Shown: positions 24,301 through 34,233 of the stretch, piece by piece
Layout of the letters: every line of letters begins with the position of its first letter
Numbering within the stretch: position 1 is the stretch's first letter
Assembly (NCBI RefSeq): GCF_001601575.1
Contig: NZ_LOHZ01000015.1
Span: forward strand, 124,001-188,000
Direction: 5' to 3'
From: Thermovenabulum gondwanense
GTDB taxonomy: Bacteria > Bacillota > Thermosediminibacteria > Thermosediminibacterales > Thermosediminibacteraceae
Length of the DNA stretch: 64,000 nt
Notes under the pieces: model-generated
What the model saw: the letters and a program-made list of their open reading frames with translations, nothing else
What the model was told of the DNA's origin: nothing
Database searches by the model: none
Translations under genes and position numbers: made by a program

Positions 24301-25230
24301 ATGCCGCTGGTAACATCAAAAGAATTGTTTAAAAAGGCCTATGAAGGTGGGTATGCAATAGGTGCTTTTAACGTAAATAATATGGAAATTATTCAGGGAA
24401 TTGTAGAAGCAGCGAAGGAAGAAAACTCTCCCCTTATTCTACAGGTTTCTGCAGGGGCAAGAAAGTACGCAAGACCTGTTTATTTAAAGAAATTGGTAGA
24501 GGCCGCGGTGGAAGATACCGGGTTGCCTGTAGTCTTGCACCTCGACCACGGTGAAAGTTTTGAGATTTGCAAAGCGTGCATTGATGATGGATTTACCTCG
24601 GTAATGATAGATGGTTCAAAACTTCCTTTTGAAGAAAACATAACCCTTACAAAAAAGGTAGTGGATTACGCCCATGAACATGGTGTAGTAGTCGAGGCAG
24701 AACTTGGAAGGATAGGCGGGGTAGAAGACAATATAAGTGTTGGTGAAAGGGAAGCTACCTTTACGGATCCGGATCAGGCTTTAGAGTTTGTAGAAAGAAC
24801 AGGAGTGGATTCCTTAGCAATTGCCATTGGGACAAGCCACGGTGCTTATAAATTTAAGGGTGAACCTTACTTAGATTTTAAACGGCTGGAAGAAATAATG
24901 AAAAGGCTTCCGGGATTTCCTTTGGTACTGCACGGTGCTTCTACGGTCCTTCCTGAATTTGTGGAGGCCTGCAATAAATACGGTGGCAGTATCCACAGTG
25001 CAAAGGGAGTTCCGGAGGAAATGTTGAGAAAAGCAGCAAGCCTTGGTATATGTAAAATAAACATTGATACCGATTTAAGACTTGCAATGACGGCAATGAT
25101 TAGAAAATATTTGGCAGAAAATCCATCGGAATTTGACCCGAGAAAATACTTAGGTGCTGCCAGGGAAGCAATTAAAGAAATGGTAAAGCATAAAATAAGA
25201 AATGTTCTCGGTTCCAGTAATAAATTATAA
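24301..25230 (+). CDS. fba: Class II fructose-bisphosphate aldolase
   Basis: 309 residues. Zinc ligands are in 'VVLHLDHGESFE' and 'VEAELGRIGGVED'; 'SHGAYKF' and 'LHGAST' supply the remaining His ligands and the phosphate site; 'CKINIDTDLRLA' is the C-terminal signature. It cleaves fructose-1,6-bisphosphate to DHAP and glyceraldehyde-3-phosphate. Tagatose-bisphosphate aldolases share the fold, but this length and sequence fit FbaA of Firmicutes. Single gene with its own promoter and terminator. Confidence 0.92.
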   Translation: MPLVTSKELFKKAYEGGYAIGAFNVNNMEIIQGIVEAAKEENSPLILQVSAGARKYARPVYLKKLVEAAVEDTGLPVVLHLDHGESFEICKACIDDGFTSVMIDGSKLPFEENITLTKKVVDYAHEHGVVVEAELGRIGGVEDNISVGEREATFTDPDQALEFVERTGVDSLAIAIGTSHGAYKFKGEPYLDFKRLEEIMKRLPGFPLVLHGASTVLPEFVEACNKYGGSIHSAKGVPEEMLRKAASLGICKINIDTDLRLAMTAMIRKYLAENPSEFDPRKYLGAAREAIKEMVKHKIRNVLGSSNKL

Positions 25231-25242
25231 TTTATTATGAAT

Positions 25243-25283
25243 TTAACCCCTTCAAAGCTTGAGTCGAGCTTTAAGGGGTTTAA
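25243..25283 (+). terminator. fba terminator
   Basis: TTAACCCCTT...AAGGGGTTTAA with inner pairs AAAGCT/AGCTTT; near-perfect stem with a T-rich exit. Confidence 0.8.
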
Positions 25284-25390
25284 TTATTGTTAAAAGCATG
25301 AGGCCAAAATATTAACATAAAAAAATTTTTTTATTGAAAGAAGGAATTTTTATAAAGATGTTGAATTAATTATTAAAGGGGGGAATGATT

Positions 25391-26083
25391 TTGGCAAATA
25401 ATGAAATATTAAAATCTTATATACCTTTAGTAGATTTTATCGCAGGGATAGTAGGGCCCTTTTGTGAAGTTGTTCTTCACGATGTATCCAATGTGGAATC
25501 GTCCATAATAGCGATCAAAAACTCTCATATAAGCGGAAGAAAGGTAGGAGGACCTTTAACCGACCTGGGGATAAAATTGCTTAACGATAAAGAGTATCTC
25601 ACAAAAGATTATCTTTTGAATTATTCAGCAAAAACAGTAGATGGGAAGATTTTAAGGTCTTCTACCTATTTTATAAAAGACCTGAATGGGAATTTAATCG
25701 GAATGCTGTGTATAAACGTGGATTTAACCGGAGCTTTAATTGCCCGGGAATTTTTAAATAATTTTATAATGGATGGGGATAAAAAAGCAGAATATGATTT
25801 TGAAAAGAAAGAAAATGCAAATTCTGAGAGAGTGGAGAATAATTCGGAAGTTTACGAGCATTTGACAATTTCCTTAGAGGATTTAATGCAGACGATGATT
25901 AAAAAAGCCATTTCAGAAGTTGATATTCCTCCGGAAAGAATGTCTCCGGAAGAGAAGATGAGCATTGTCCAAAAGCTTAACCAAAAGGGAGTGTTTTTAA
26001 TAAAAGGAGCGGTAACAGAGGTGGCAAAGAGGCTGAAAACATCGGAAAACACAATTTACAGATACTTAAATAAGCTTGAATAA
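25391..26083 (+). CDS. DauR/YheO-like transcriptional regulator
   Basis: 230 residues if started at TTG 25391, which is 6 bp after the GGGGGGA SD; ATG 25385 is nearly on top of it. The N-terminal YheO PAS-like domain is 'LVDFIAGIVGPFCEVVLHDVSNVESSIIAIKNSHISGRKVGGPLTD'. The C-terminal HTH is 'AVTEVAKRLKTSENTIYRYLNKLE'. The family regulates amino-acid catabolism (DauR controls D-arginine use). The next genes encode RidA, threonine ammonia-lyase and an amino-acid carrier, which are its likely targets. Confidence 0.87.
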   Translation: MANNEILKSYIPLVDFIAGIVGPFCEVVLHDVSNVESSIIAIKNSHISGRKVGGPLTDLGIKLLNDKEYLTKDYLLNYSAKTVDGKILRSSTYFIKDLNGNLIGMLCINVDLTGALIAREFLNNFIMDGDKKAEYDFEKKENANSERVENNSEVYEHLTISLEDLMQTMIKKAISEVDIPPERMSPEEKMSIVQKLNQKGVFLIKGAVTEVAKRLKTSENTIYRYLNKLE

Positions 26084-26141
26084 ATATCTTTTTAATAAAA
26101 AAAATAAAAAATAAAAATTAAAAGAAAGGGAGTGTGTTTTT

Positions 26142-26522
26142 ATGGAAAAGAAGATTATTAAAACCGATCAGGCACCCAAAGCGATTGGCCCCTATTCCCA
26201 GGCAGTGATGGTGGGAGACTTTCTTTTTGCTTCCGGCCAGATTGCTCTGGATCCTGCCACCGGGGAAATGGTGGAAGGAGGGATAGAAGCACAGGCCACA
26301 AGGGTAATGGAAAATATTAAAAATATCCTGGCTGCTGCAGGGATGGATTTTTCAAACGTGGTAAAATCCACCATTTTTATCACCGATATTAATAATTTTG
26401 CAAAAGTGAACGAAATCTATGGAAAATATTTCCCTGAAAATCCTCCCGCAAGGTCTACTATTGAAGTTAGCAAGCTTCCAAAAGGTGCCCTGATAGAAAT
26501 CGAAGTAATTGCTCACAGGTAA
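26142..26522 (+). CDS. ridA: 2-iminobutanoate/2-iminopropanoate deaminase RidA
   Basis: 126 residues with family motifs 'APKAIGPYSQAV', 'FASGQIALDP' and the C-terminal 'PARSTIEVSKLPKGALIEIEVIA', including the catalytic arginine. It hydrolyses reactive enamines and imines released by PLP dehydratases. The neighbouring gene makes exactly these intermediates, so the pair is metabolically linked. RBS GAAAGGGAG. Confidence 0.95.
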   Translation: MEKKIIKTDQAPKAIGPYSQAVMVGDFLFASGQIALDPATGEMVEGGIEAQATRVMENIKNILAAAGMDFSNVVKSTIFITDINNFAKVNEIYGKYFPENPPARSTIEVSKLPKGALIEIEVIAHR

Positions 26523-26553
26523 TGTTTAATATCGATCCTTAGGAGTGAAAAAA

Positions 26554-27762
26554 ATGGAAATTTCTTTGAGGGAAATTCAGGACGCCCGGGCGATTATTAA
26601 AAATGTAGCATATAAAACCGGTCTTGTTCATAACACCACTTTAAGCGAAATGTCGGGGAATACCATATACTTGAAAATGGAAAATCTGCAGAAAACCGGG
26701 TCCTTCAAAATTCGAGGAGCCTATAACAAGATTGCCCATTTGACGCCCGAAGAGAAGCAAAAAGGAGTAATTGCTTCATCAGCAGGCAATCACGCCCAGG
26801 GCGTTGCTCTCAGCGCCACTTTATACGGTATTAAGTCAACGATAGTAATGCCAAAACATGCTCCTTTATCGAAAGTATCGGCGACCAAGAGTTACGGCGC
26901 CCAGGTAGTCCTTCATGGCAGCGTATACGACGAGGCATATGCTAAAGCAAAAGAAATACAGCAGGAAACCGGGGCAACTTTTATTCATCCCTTCAATGAC
27001 CCCTATGTAATAGCGGGGCAGGGGACAATAGGGTTGGAAATAATGGAAGATTTTTTTGATGTGGATGCTGTAGTGGTTCCAATTGGCGGTGGTGGGCTTA
27101 TTTCGGGTATTTCCATTGCTGTTAAAAGCATCAATCCCAAGACAAAGATAATCGGGGTGCAGACCAAAAATGTTCCTTCCATGGCAGAATCCATATCACA
27201 TAAAAAAATTACTACTGTGGAAGGAGCTCCTACCATCGCTGATGGAATTGCCGTAAAAACACCGGGAGATTTAACTTTCAGCATCATTCAAAAATATGTG
27301 GATGAAATTGTAACGGTGGATGAAGATGAAATTGCCAATGCCATATTACTGCTGCTTGAAAGAGCAAAAGTGGTTTCAGAAGGTGCCGGTGCCGTAAGCG
27401 TCGCCGCCGTATTAAACAGATTAAATAATTATAAAAACAAAAAAATAGTGGCGGTGATAAGCGGAGGTAATATAGACGTAAACATTCTCGCCAGGGTAAT
27501 AGATAAAGGCCTCGTAAAAGGAGGAAGAAAAGTATTTATTGATACTTTTATTCCCGACAGGCCCGGAACATTATCAAAACTTTTGGCATTGATTGCAGAA
27601 ACCGGAGCAAATGTATTATCAGTTACTCATCACAGGTCATCAAAAGATGTGCTAATCGGTTATGCAAAGGTAGAGCTGGAATTGGAAACGGCGGATGAAG
27701 AACATGTGAGTAAATTAAAAACAATTCTGGAAGAAAATAATTATACCATTGTAATTCAATAA
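26554..27762 (+). CDS. ilvA: Threonine ammonia-lyase, catabolic type with ACT domain
   Basis: 402 residues from ATG 26554; GTG 26545 lies within the AGGAG SD. PLP lysine is Lys52 in 'KTGSFKIRGA'; the glycine-rich PLP phosphate loop is 'PIGGGGLISGI'. One C-terminal ACT domain ('DRPGTLSKLLALIAETGANVLSVTHHR') is the short form found in TdcB/IlvA2-type enzymes. It deaminates threonine (and serine) to 2-oxobutanoate. With RidA and a carrier it points to amino-acid fermentation rather than isoleucine synthesis; tdcB is the alternative name. Confidence 0.9.
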   Translation: MEISLREIQDARAIIKNVAYKTGLVHNTTLSEMSGNTIYLKMENLQKTGSFKIRGAYNKIAHLTPEEKQKGVIASSAGNHAQGVALSATLYGIKSTIVMPKHAPLSKVSATKSYGAQVVLHGSVYDEAYAKAKEIQQETGATFIHPFNDPYVIAGQGTIGLEIMEDFFDVDAVVVPIGGGGLISGISIAVKSINPKTKIIGVQTKNVPSMAESISHKKITTVEGAPTIADGIAVKTPGDLTFSIIQKYVDEIVTVDEDEIANAILLLLERAKVVSEGAGAVSVAAVLNRLNNYKNKKIVAVISGGNIDVNILARVIDKGLVKGGRKVFIDTFIPDRPGTLSKLLALIAETGANVLSVTHHRSSKDVLIGYAKVELELETADEEHVSKLKTILEENNYTIVIQ

Positions 27763-27812
27763 TAATTATAATTTTAATGTTTATATTTTTATGTTTTGGG
27801 GGAGGAAACCGG

Positions 27813-28991
27813 ATGAAGAGTTTTAATTTGGGTCTTTTACCGAGATTGATAGCTGCTATCATTCTTGGTATTTTAATCGGTGCTTTCTTGCCCGCACCGG
27901 TTGTGAGACTTTTTGCTACCTTTAACTCAATTTTCGGTAATTTTTTGAGCTTCGCAATACCTCTCATCATCGTTGGTTTTGTAGCACCGGGTATTGCTGA
28001 GCTGGGCAATGGAGCAGGAAAACTTCTTGCAATTACTACGGTCATCGCTTATATTTCCACTTTGATTTCTGGCTTTTTTGCTTTTACAGTTTCGACAAAT
28101 GTTTTACCGAAATTCATTCATTATTCATCTTCTTTTTCAGCGGCAAATCCCGAAGAAAAACTCCTGAAGCCGTTTTTCACTATCGAGATACCGCCTCTAT
28201 TTGGTGTGATGTCGGCTCTGGTTATAGCATTCATCCTTGGAATAGGTATGGCTTCATTGAAGGAAAAGAATTTATACAACGTTGTTTCCGAATTCCAGAA
28301 AATTGTACAGATGGTTATTGAAAAGCTGATTATTCCACTTTTGCCCGTTCATATCGCGGGGATATTTGCCAACATGACTCATGCGGGAGAAGTAGCGAGG
28401 ATATTAAGCGTTTTCGGAAAAGTTTTCGTTCTCATAATAGCTATGCACCTTACAATTATTTTGTTTCAATTCTTTGTGGCAAGCCTTTACAGTGGAAAGA
28501 GCATGATAATGGCTTTGAGAAACCAGATACCGGGATATCTAACAGCTATCGGAACTCAGTCTTCGGCAGCTACCATACCGGTAAATCTGGAATGTGCCAA
28601 AAATAATGGTGTATCCGAAGGTATTAGAGAATTTGTAGTGCCCCTTTGTGCTACGATTCATCTCTCGGGCAGTACAATTACATTGACCACCTGTTCAATA
28701 GCAGTTATGATGCTTTCTGGCATGCCTGTAACTCTCGGCAAAATGGCTGGATTTATTTTAATGCTGGGTGTTACTATGGTTGCGGCTCCCGGCGTTCCCG
28801 GCGGAGCTGTTATGGCAGCACTCGGTATATTGCAGAGCATGCTCGGTTTTGGAGAAGCCCAGCTTGCATTGATGATAGCCCTTTACCTCACTCAGGATAG
28901 CTTCGGCACGGCCTGCAATGTGTCTGGAGATAACGCCATAGCATTGATTGTGGATAAAATTGCCTCAAGGATGAAATTAAAGGCTGCATAA
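27813..28991 (+). CDS. Dicarboxylate/amino acid:cation symporter (DAACS)
   Basis: 392 residues from ATG 27813 behind GGGGGAGG; the frame from 27777 includes the SD itself. About eight membrane helices plus hairpins. The serine-rich re-entrant loop 'TAIGTQSSAATIPVNLEC' and 'LSGSTITLTTCSIAVMM' are diagnostic of the family. It takes up acidic or neutral amino acids with Na+ or H+. Position after ilvA suggests threonine or serine; a sodium:serine/threonine role like SstT is plausible but unproven. Confidence 0.88.
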   Translation: MKSFNLGLLPRLIAAIILGILIGAFLPAPVVRLFATFNSIFGNFLSFAIPLIIVGFVAPGIAELGNGAGKLLAITTVIAYISTLISGFFAFTVSTNVLPKFIHYSSSFSAANPEEKLLKPFFTIEIPPLFGVMSALVIAFILGIGMASLKEKNLYNVVSEFQKIVQMVIEKLIIPLLPVHIAGIFANMTHAGEVARILSVFGKVFVLIIAMHLTIILFQFFVASLYSGKSMIMALRNQIPGYLTAIGTQSSAATIPVNLECAKNNGVSEGIREFVVPLCATIHLSGSTITLTTCSIAVMMLSGMPVTLGKMAGFILMLGVTMVAAPGVPGGAVMAALGILQSMLGFGEAQLALMIALYLTQDSFGTACNVSGDNAIALIVDKIASRMKLKAA

Positions 28992-29010
28992 ATATAATAT
29001 CGGATAAAAC

Positions 29011-29069
29011 TTGTTTAAAATCCCCCGCCATGATAAAATATTCATAAAAATCATGACGGGGGAATTTTT
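29011..29069 (+). promoter_or_regulatory. mtnA promoter overlapping a hairpin that contains its SD
   Basis: TTGTTT 29011-29016, 17 bp, TAAAAT 29034-29039. CCCCCGCCATGAT upstream pairs with ATCATGACGGGGG, whose G-run is the SD of ATG 29070. The 5' arm lies before the expected start site, so only read-through RNA can fold; that would end or silence upstream transcripts. Confidence 0.5.
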
Positions 29070-30116
29070 ATGCCAAAAGAAGGACTATTGCCGTTAAAAT
29101 GGGATGGGGAAAATTTATTTTTACTGGATCAAAGGGAACTGCCTGATAAAATACTGTATAATAAAAAAAGTACTCCCGAAGAAGTATGGGAAAGTATAAA
29201 GACCCTGGAAGTTAGAGGAGCACCGCTGATAGGGATTGCAGCGGCTTATGCCATGTATTTTGCGGCAAAAAGCGCTCCCGGGGATGGCTTTGAAAGTTTT
29301 TACAACTATATGAAAAATAAAGCCGAATACCTTTCCACTTCGCGACCTACTGCTGTAAACCTGTTCTGGGCTTTAAACAGGATAATGAACAGAATTGCAA
29401 AATCCAAGGATAGGCCCATCAGGGAGATTAAAGACCTTGTAAAAGAAGAAGCTCAAAAAATCCACAGGGAAGATGAAAATATATGCAGGAAAATCGGAGA
29501 ATACGGTTTGCAATTATTAAAGGACGGATACGGAGTACTAACTCACTGCAATGCGGGGCAGTTAGCGACCGCAAAATACGGTACGGCGACTGCTCCAATT
29601 TACTTAGCGTACGAAAAGGGATGGAAAATAAAAGTATTTGCCGATGAAACCAGGCCGGTAAACCAGGGTTCCCGTTTGACTGCGTTGGAGTTAAAAGAAG
29701 CCGGAGTTGATGTAACTTTAATTTGCGATAATATGGCTGCCTGTGTAATGTCAAAGGGATGGGTTAATGCGGTCATAGTCGGCTGCGACAGGGTAGCGGC
29801 AAATGGAGATACGGCAAATAAAATCGGCACCTTAGGGCTTTCTATTTTAGCCAAATACTTTGGGATACCCTTTTACGTAGCGGCACCAACACCAACTATT
29901 GACCTTAACACCGAAAGCGGAGAAGAAATACCGATTGAAGAAAGAGACCCTTTAGAGGTTACTCAAAGTTTTGGAAAAAAAACCGCTCCCGATGGGATTA
30001 AGGTATTTAATCCTGCTTTTGATGTTACTCCCCATGAGAATATTACCGCTTTTATTACCGAAAAAGGTATTATATATCCTCCTTTCAAAGAGAATATTAG
30101 AAAGATTTTCGAATAA
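29070..30116 (+). CDS. mtnA: S-methyl-5-thioribose-1-phosphate isomerase
   Basis: 348 residues, full length. '[17 protein letters not shown]', catalytic Cys in '[11 protein letters not shown]' and Asp in '[18 protein letters not shown]' are diagnostic and separate it from eIF2B-alpha subunits. It isomerises methylthioribose-1-phosphate to methylthioribulose-1-phosphate in methionine salvage. No other salvage genes are adjacent; in some anaerobes MtnA also acts on 5-deoxyribose-1-phosphate disposal. Confidence 0.95.
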   Translation: MPKEGLLPLKWDGENLFLLDQRELPDKILYNKKSTPEEVWESIKTLEVRGAPLIGIAAAYAMYFAAKSAPGDGFESFYNYMKNKAEYLSTSRPTAVNLFWALNRIMNRIAKSKDRPIREIKDLVKEEAQKIHREDENICRKIGEYGLQLLKDGYGVLTHCNAGQLATAKYGTATAPIYLAYEKGWKIKVFADETRPVNQGSRLTALELKEAGVDVTLICDNMAACVMSKGWVNAVIVGCDRVAANGDTANKIGTLGLSILAKYFGIPFYVAAPTPTIDLNTESGEEIPIEERDPLEVTQSFGKKTAPDGIKVFNPAFDVTPHENITAFITEKGIIYPPFKENIRKIFE

Positions 30117-30123
30117 ATGACTG

Positions 30124-30149
30124 GGCGGAAAATATTACCGCCTTTTTTC
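30124..30149 (+). terminator. mtnA terminator
   Basis: GGCGG/CCGCC stem with a 9-base loop followed by T6, directly after the mtnA stop. Confidence 0.8.
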
Positions 30150-30235
30150 AATTTTATGATATATTAATTATTAAAGATAAATATTAATTTAGATTGGAAA
30201 TAATAAAAACGTTCAAATAATCCAGGGGGGATATT

Positions 30236-31321
30236 ATGAAAAGATATGGTGTGATAATGGCCGGCGGTGGAGGAACGAGATTCTGGCCGCTGAGCAGAAA
30301 ATCCAAACCCAAACAATTTTTAAATATTACTGGCGAAGATACCATGATAAATGATACAATAAAAAGAATAATGGATTTGGTACCACCGGAACAAATAATT
30401 ATTGTTACCAATAAGGCTCAGGAGAGTACTTTAAAAAAGGTACTGATGAAGGAAATTCCTGAAGAAAATATTCTGGTAGAGCCTTTCGGCAGGAATACAG
30501 CAGCTTGCATTGCCTACGCATCAATGATAATTGAAAAAAGGGATAAGGAATCTTGTATGGGAGTATTTCCTTCGGATCACTATATAAAAAATGTTTATGA
30601 ATTTCAGAAGGTATTGGATGCTGCTTTTTGCATTGCTGAAAATTCGGATAAACTAATAACCATGGGAATTAATCCCACTTTTCCTTCCACGGGTTACGGT
30701 TATATTAAATTCGACAAAGAAAGTCCTATAAAAATTAATGAAGTAAAAACGGCTTATGAAGTGAAGGAATTTGTTGAAAAACCCGACGTACAGAAGGCGA
30801 AGCAGTATATTGAAAGTGGTGATTATCTCTGGAACAGCGGTATGTTTGTATGGAAAACACGGGTAATTTTAAATAATTTTGAAAGATTCCTTCCCAGGAT
30901 CTATTATAAATTAAAGTCTATTATAGATTTGCTTTATAACAATATGGGTTACCAGGAATTGGAGAAGGTGTACAAAGACCTCCCAGATATTTCTATAGAC
31001 TACGGGATTATGGAAAGAGCCCTTGATGTGGCTGTAATTCCCTGCAATTTTGGATGGAGTGATGTGGGAAGCTGGGATTCCCTCGGGAGTGTCATTCCTC
31101 CTGATGAAAACGGTAATATAATCAGAGGAGAACATGTGGAAATAGAAACAAAAAATAGCATCATTTTTTCTAACGGCAGGATGGTGGCTGCGGTGGGATT
31201 GGAAGATATGATTGTTGTGGAAACTCAGGATGCAATTCTCGTATGTCCCAAGAGAAAAGCCCAGGATGTAAAAAAGGTGGTAGAGCAATTGAAAAAGATG
31301 GGAAGAGAAGATTTATTATAA
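30236..31321 (+). CDS. manC: Mannose-1-phosphate guanylyltransferase
   Basis: 361 residues. The nucleotidyl-transferase start 'IMAGGGGTRFWPLSRKSKPKQFL' and 'VEPFGRNTAACIAYAS', 'FPSDHYI', 'FVEKP' and 'NFGWSDVGSWDSLG' are diagnostic for GDP-mannose pyrophosphorylase. It lacks the isomerase domain of bifunctional ManC/AlgA. GDP-mannose would feed surface polysaccharide or glycan synthesis. A CapA-like gene follows 13 bp later. Confidence 0.93.
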   Translation: MKRYGVIMAGGGGTRFWPLSRKSKPKQFLNITGEDTMINDTIKRIMDLVPPEQIIIVTNKAQESTLKKVLMKEIPEENILVEPFGRNTAACIAYASMIIEKRDKESCMGVFPSDHYIKNVYEFQKVLDAAFCIAENSDKLITMGINPTFPSTGYGYIKFDKESPIKINEVKTAYEVKEFVEKPDVQKAKQYIESGDYLWNSGMFVWKTRVILNNFERFLPRIYYKLKSIIDLLYNNMGYQELEKVYKDLPDISIDYGIMERALDVAVIPCNFGWSDVGSWDSLGSVIPPDENGNIIRGEHVEIETKNSIIFSNGRMVAAVGLEDMIVVETQDAILVCPKRKAQDVKKVVEQLKKMGREDLL

Positions 31322-31334
31322 GAGAGGTCGGAAA

Positions 31335-32441
31335 ATGAAGCGATCGTATAAGTTTATTATTATTTTAATACCAGTTTTATTGTTTTTTTCTTTTTTTATA
31401 TTGTGGCATTTTAAGATAGGAATTTTTAAAGAAATGGCGGTTTTTGCTGTAAGTGATAAAGAAAAGGAAAATAATGTTCCAGCAGAAGAAGATATACAAG
31501 AAACTTCTAAAACCGTAGAAATTTCTTTAATTGCCGCGGGGGATGTTATGATGCATGTTCCCCAGATACGTTCCGGATATGACGAAAAAACTCAAAAGTA
31601 TAATTTTGATTATTTTTTTGACGAGGTAAGGGAAGATATCTTATCGGGAGATGTAGCAATAGCGAATTTAGAGACTACCCTTGCAGGTAAAGAAAGAAGA
31701 TATACCGGTTTTCCCCTTTTTAATGCTCCCGATGAAATAGCCGATGCTTTAAAAAACGCCGGATTTGATATTATTGTAACCTCTAATAATCACTCTATGG
31801 ATAGAGGAGAAGAAGGGGTTTTGCGGACCATTCAGGTATTAAAACAAAGAGGTCTTATAAACGTTGGTACAAATTCAAATGAACAAGAAGATATTTTGAG
31901 AATAATTGATGTTAAAAACGTAAAAATTGGATTTTTGGCTTATACCTACGGTACCAACGGGATAACCGTTAAAAAACCTTTTCTGGTAAATATAATTGAT
32001 GAAAATAATATTCTGGATGATATAAGCAGATCAAAGAAAAAAGTTGATGTTTTAGTTGTATATTTTCATTTTGGAAACGAATATCAGCGAACACCTTCGA
32101 GATTTCAAAAAGATTTATCCCAAAAGGTAATAAAACAAGGTGCGGATATAGTACTGGGCAGTCATCCCCATGTGGTTCAGCCCGGAGAATTTGTGGTATT
32201 CGAAAATAACAATGGGGTTCAAAAAAAATACATACGGTATTCATTGGGTAATTTGATTTCGGCACAAAAATTCCCCTATACCGATGAAGGTTTAATACTA
32301 AAAATAATTTTGGAGGTAGACAAAAAAGATAATAAGGTAGATGTAAAAGATGTAAAAGAAATTCCCACATGGGTTCATCGATATAGGGATAACGGTCTTG
32401 TAAAATTTATTGTAAAAAAAGGTATTAAACCGCTAAATTAA
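31335..32441 (+). CDS. CapA-family (poly-gamma-glutamate type) metallophosphatase-like protein
   Basis: 368 residues. An N-terminal membrane anchor (about 5-25), a polar spacer, then the PGA_cap domain with 'AAGDVMMHVPQIRSGYD', 'ANLETTLAGKE', 'TSNNHSMDRGEEG' and 'GSHPHVVQPGEF'. It is anchored outside the membrane. CapA takes part in poly-gamma-glutamate or capsule display in Bacillus, but most homologues in other Firmicutes are uncharacterised. No capB or capC here. It follows manC, so a surface-glycan role is possible. Confidence 0.85.
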   Translation: MKRSYKFIIILIPVLLFFSFFILWHFKIGIFKEMAVFAVSDKEKENNVPAEEDIQETSKTVEISLIAAGDVMMHVPQIRSGYDEKTQKYNFDYFFDEVREDILSGDVAIANLETTLAGKERRYTGFPLFNAPDEIADALKNAGFDIIVTSNNHSMDRGEEGVLRTIQVLKQRGLINVGTNSNEQEDILRIIDVKNVKIGFLAYTYGTNGITVKKPFLVNIIDENNILDDISRSKKKVDVLVVYFHFGNEYQRTPSRFQKDLSQKVIKQGADIVLGSHPHVVQPGEFVVFENNNGVQKKYIRYSLGNLISAQKFPYTDEGLILKIILEVDKKDNKVDVKDVKEIPTWVHRYRDNGLVKFIVKKGIKPLN

Positions 32442-32614
32442 ACGGTGCATTGGTGTTCTTCTTCACATGCTTTTTTTACCTCAAAAGAACAGGCTTCTTT
32501 ATTCCCTGCAGCTTCCAGTGAACAATAACATGCAATGCCGTAACACGTTTCTTCGCATTTTAAATAAGGACATTCCGCTATCTGAGTAAAATCTTTTTTC
32601 TCGGGAACTTTCAT
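32438..32614 (-). CDS. 58-residue cysteine-rich protein
   Basis: A short gene found by reading the minus strand: ATG at 32614 after AAAGGAGGT, stop overlapping the end of capA. Cysteines are at 15, 20, 24, 29, 31, 42, 50 and 56, eight in 58 residues; there is no signal peptide. The spacing does not fit a ferredoxin or rubredoxin but could bind metal or clusters. The strong, well-spaced SD supports a real gene. I do not recognise the family; small cysteine-rich Clostridia proteins of this size exist without known function. Confidence 0.7.
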   Translation of the reverse strand: MKVPEKKDFTQIAECPYLKCEETCYGIACYCSLEAAGNKEACSFEVKKACEEEHQCTV

Positions 32615-32805
32615 AATTTATACCTCCTTTCACGAAAAAGATAAATGCTGGCAAATAAAGAAAATTATAATAATCTTTTTTATTGTAATTAAAATTCTTA
32701 AAAATATTATTTTCTAATATAAATATATACTGAATAAGATAAAAAATCAAGAAAATTAAGAAAATAAGAAAAATATCTTTTTCACAATGACGAGGAGGAG
32801 ATCGA

Positions 32806-34215
32806 ATGGAAAACACAAAAATATTGGAAAATAGATACAGGATTCTTTTTGCGGTACTAATAGGAAGTATGCTTGGACCTATAGATGCAAGTGTGGTAAA
32901 TATCGCAATGCCTACTTTTTCAAAGGTGTTTAACGCTCCGGTTACAACCGTGAGCTGGGTTTCTATGTCTTACTTATTGGTACTAAGCAGCCTTTTATTA
33001 ACCTTTGGACGCCTGGGAGATTTGGTGGGTTATAAAAGCTTATACATTTTGGGAATGGGTATTTTTACCGCTTCTTCCTTGTTTTGCGGTCTTGCAGGGA
33101 ACATTTATGTTCTAATTCTTTTCAGGGCATTACAGGCCGCAGGGGCGGGGATGATGATGGCGGTGGCCCCTGCAATAATAACTAACATCTTTCCTAAAAA
33201 TGAAAGGGGAAAAGCTTTAGGATTTAATGCAATGTCTGTTGCGGTGGGCTTAGCCATTGGCCCTTCCCTGGGAGGTTTTTTGCTTACTTATTACGGGCAC
33301 AGTTCCATTTTTTTGATAAACATTCCTATAGGCATCTCAGGGATGATTTTATCCTACAATGTATTACCGGTATTTGAAGGAAGTAAAAAGGAGCCCTTCG
33401 ATATTGAAGGTGCCTTTTTAGCTTTCGTATTTTTATTTTCTACGCTCACCCTTTTGAGTAAAGGACAGGAGTTTGGAATAAGCTCATTAAAATCTGTAAT
33501 TTTAATTTTATTAGCAATCTTTTCTTTTATATTTTTTATGTTAAGAGAAAAGAGTTATTCCCATCCTATGCTGGATCTTGCCCTTTTCAAAAACCGAATG
33601 TTTGCGGCAAGCAACCTGAGCTGTCTTTTGAATTTTACAGCTCAGTATATGATGATCTTTTTAATGCCTTTTTATCTTTCAAGTTCAGGTTTTTCATCAA
33701 GGGAAATAGGTATTATAATGACGGCTTTTCCCTTAACCGTTCTTTTAGTAGCGCCAATTAGCGGAATTTTATCCGATAGGTTGGGGTCCTTAATCCTGAG
33801 CACCACCGGTGCAGGGATATGCACCTTAGCCCTTTTGTTTCTTTCGAAAATGCCATTAAATATTAAAGCCACCGATGTTATTATTAGATTAATAATTTTC
33901 GGTATAGGAAATGGACTTTTTCAAACACCCAATAACAGTTCGGTTATGGGAAGCGCACCCAGGGATAAACAGGGTGTTGCTTCCGGGGTGCTGGCTACTA
34001 TGCGCAATACTGGTATGGTTTTGGGAACGGCGTTGTCGGGAGGATTACTTTCCATAAGGCAAAATTATCATCTCAGAATTATGCCCGGTAGTTCGAATAT
34101 CACCCAATTAGCCTTTATTTACGGTATAAAAGACACTTTGCTGTTAGCAGCACTAATAGATTTCGTATGCCTTTTGGCTTCGTCCAAAAGAGGAAGGAAT
34201 GAAGAAAAAGGCTGA
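32806..34215 (+). CDS. DHA2-family (EmrB/QacA) drug-type MFS exporter
   Basis: 469 residues with 14 predicted helices. 'GSMLGPIDASVVNIAMPTFSKVF' (motif D1), 'LLLTFGRLGDLVGYKSLY' (motif A) and 'AAGAGMMMAVAPAIITNIFPKNERGKALG' are typical of DHA2 drug:H+ antiporters. The substrate is unknown. Strong SD GAGGAGGAG. Single gene between two convergent or unrelated units. Confidence 0.9.
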   Translation: MENTKILENRYRILFAVLIGSMLGPIDASVVNIAMPTFSKVFNAPVTTVSWVSMSYLLVLSSLLLTFGRLGDLVGYKSLYILGMGIFTASSLFCGLAGNIYVLILFRALQAAGAGMMMAVAPAIITNIFPKNERGKALGFNAMSVAVGLAIGPSLGGFLLTYYGHSSIFLINIPIGISGMILSYNVLPVFEGSKKEPFDIEGAFLAFVFLFSTLTLLSKGQEFGISSLKSVILILLAIFSFIFFMLREKSYSHPMLDLALFKNRMFAASNLSCLLNFTAQYMMIFLMPFYLSSSGFSSREIGIIMTAFPLTVLLVAPISGILSDRLGSLILSTTGAGICTLALLFLSKMPLNIKATDVIIRLIIFGIGNGLFQTPNNSSVMGSAPRDKQGVASGVLATMRNTGMVLGTALSGGLLSIRQNYHLRIMPGSSNITQLAFIYGIKDTLLLAALIDFVCLLASSKRGRNEEKG

Positions 34216-34233
34216 TTTTAAATCATAAGATTA

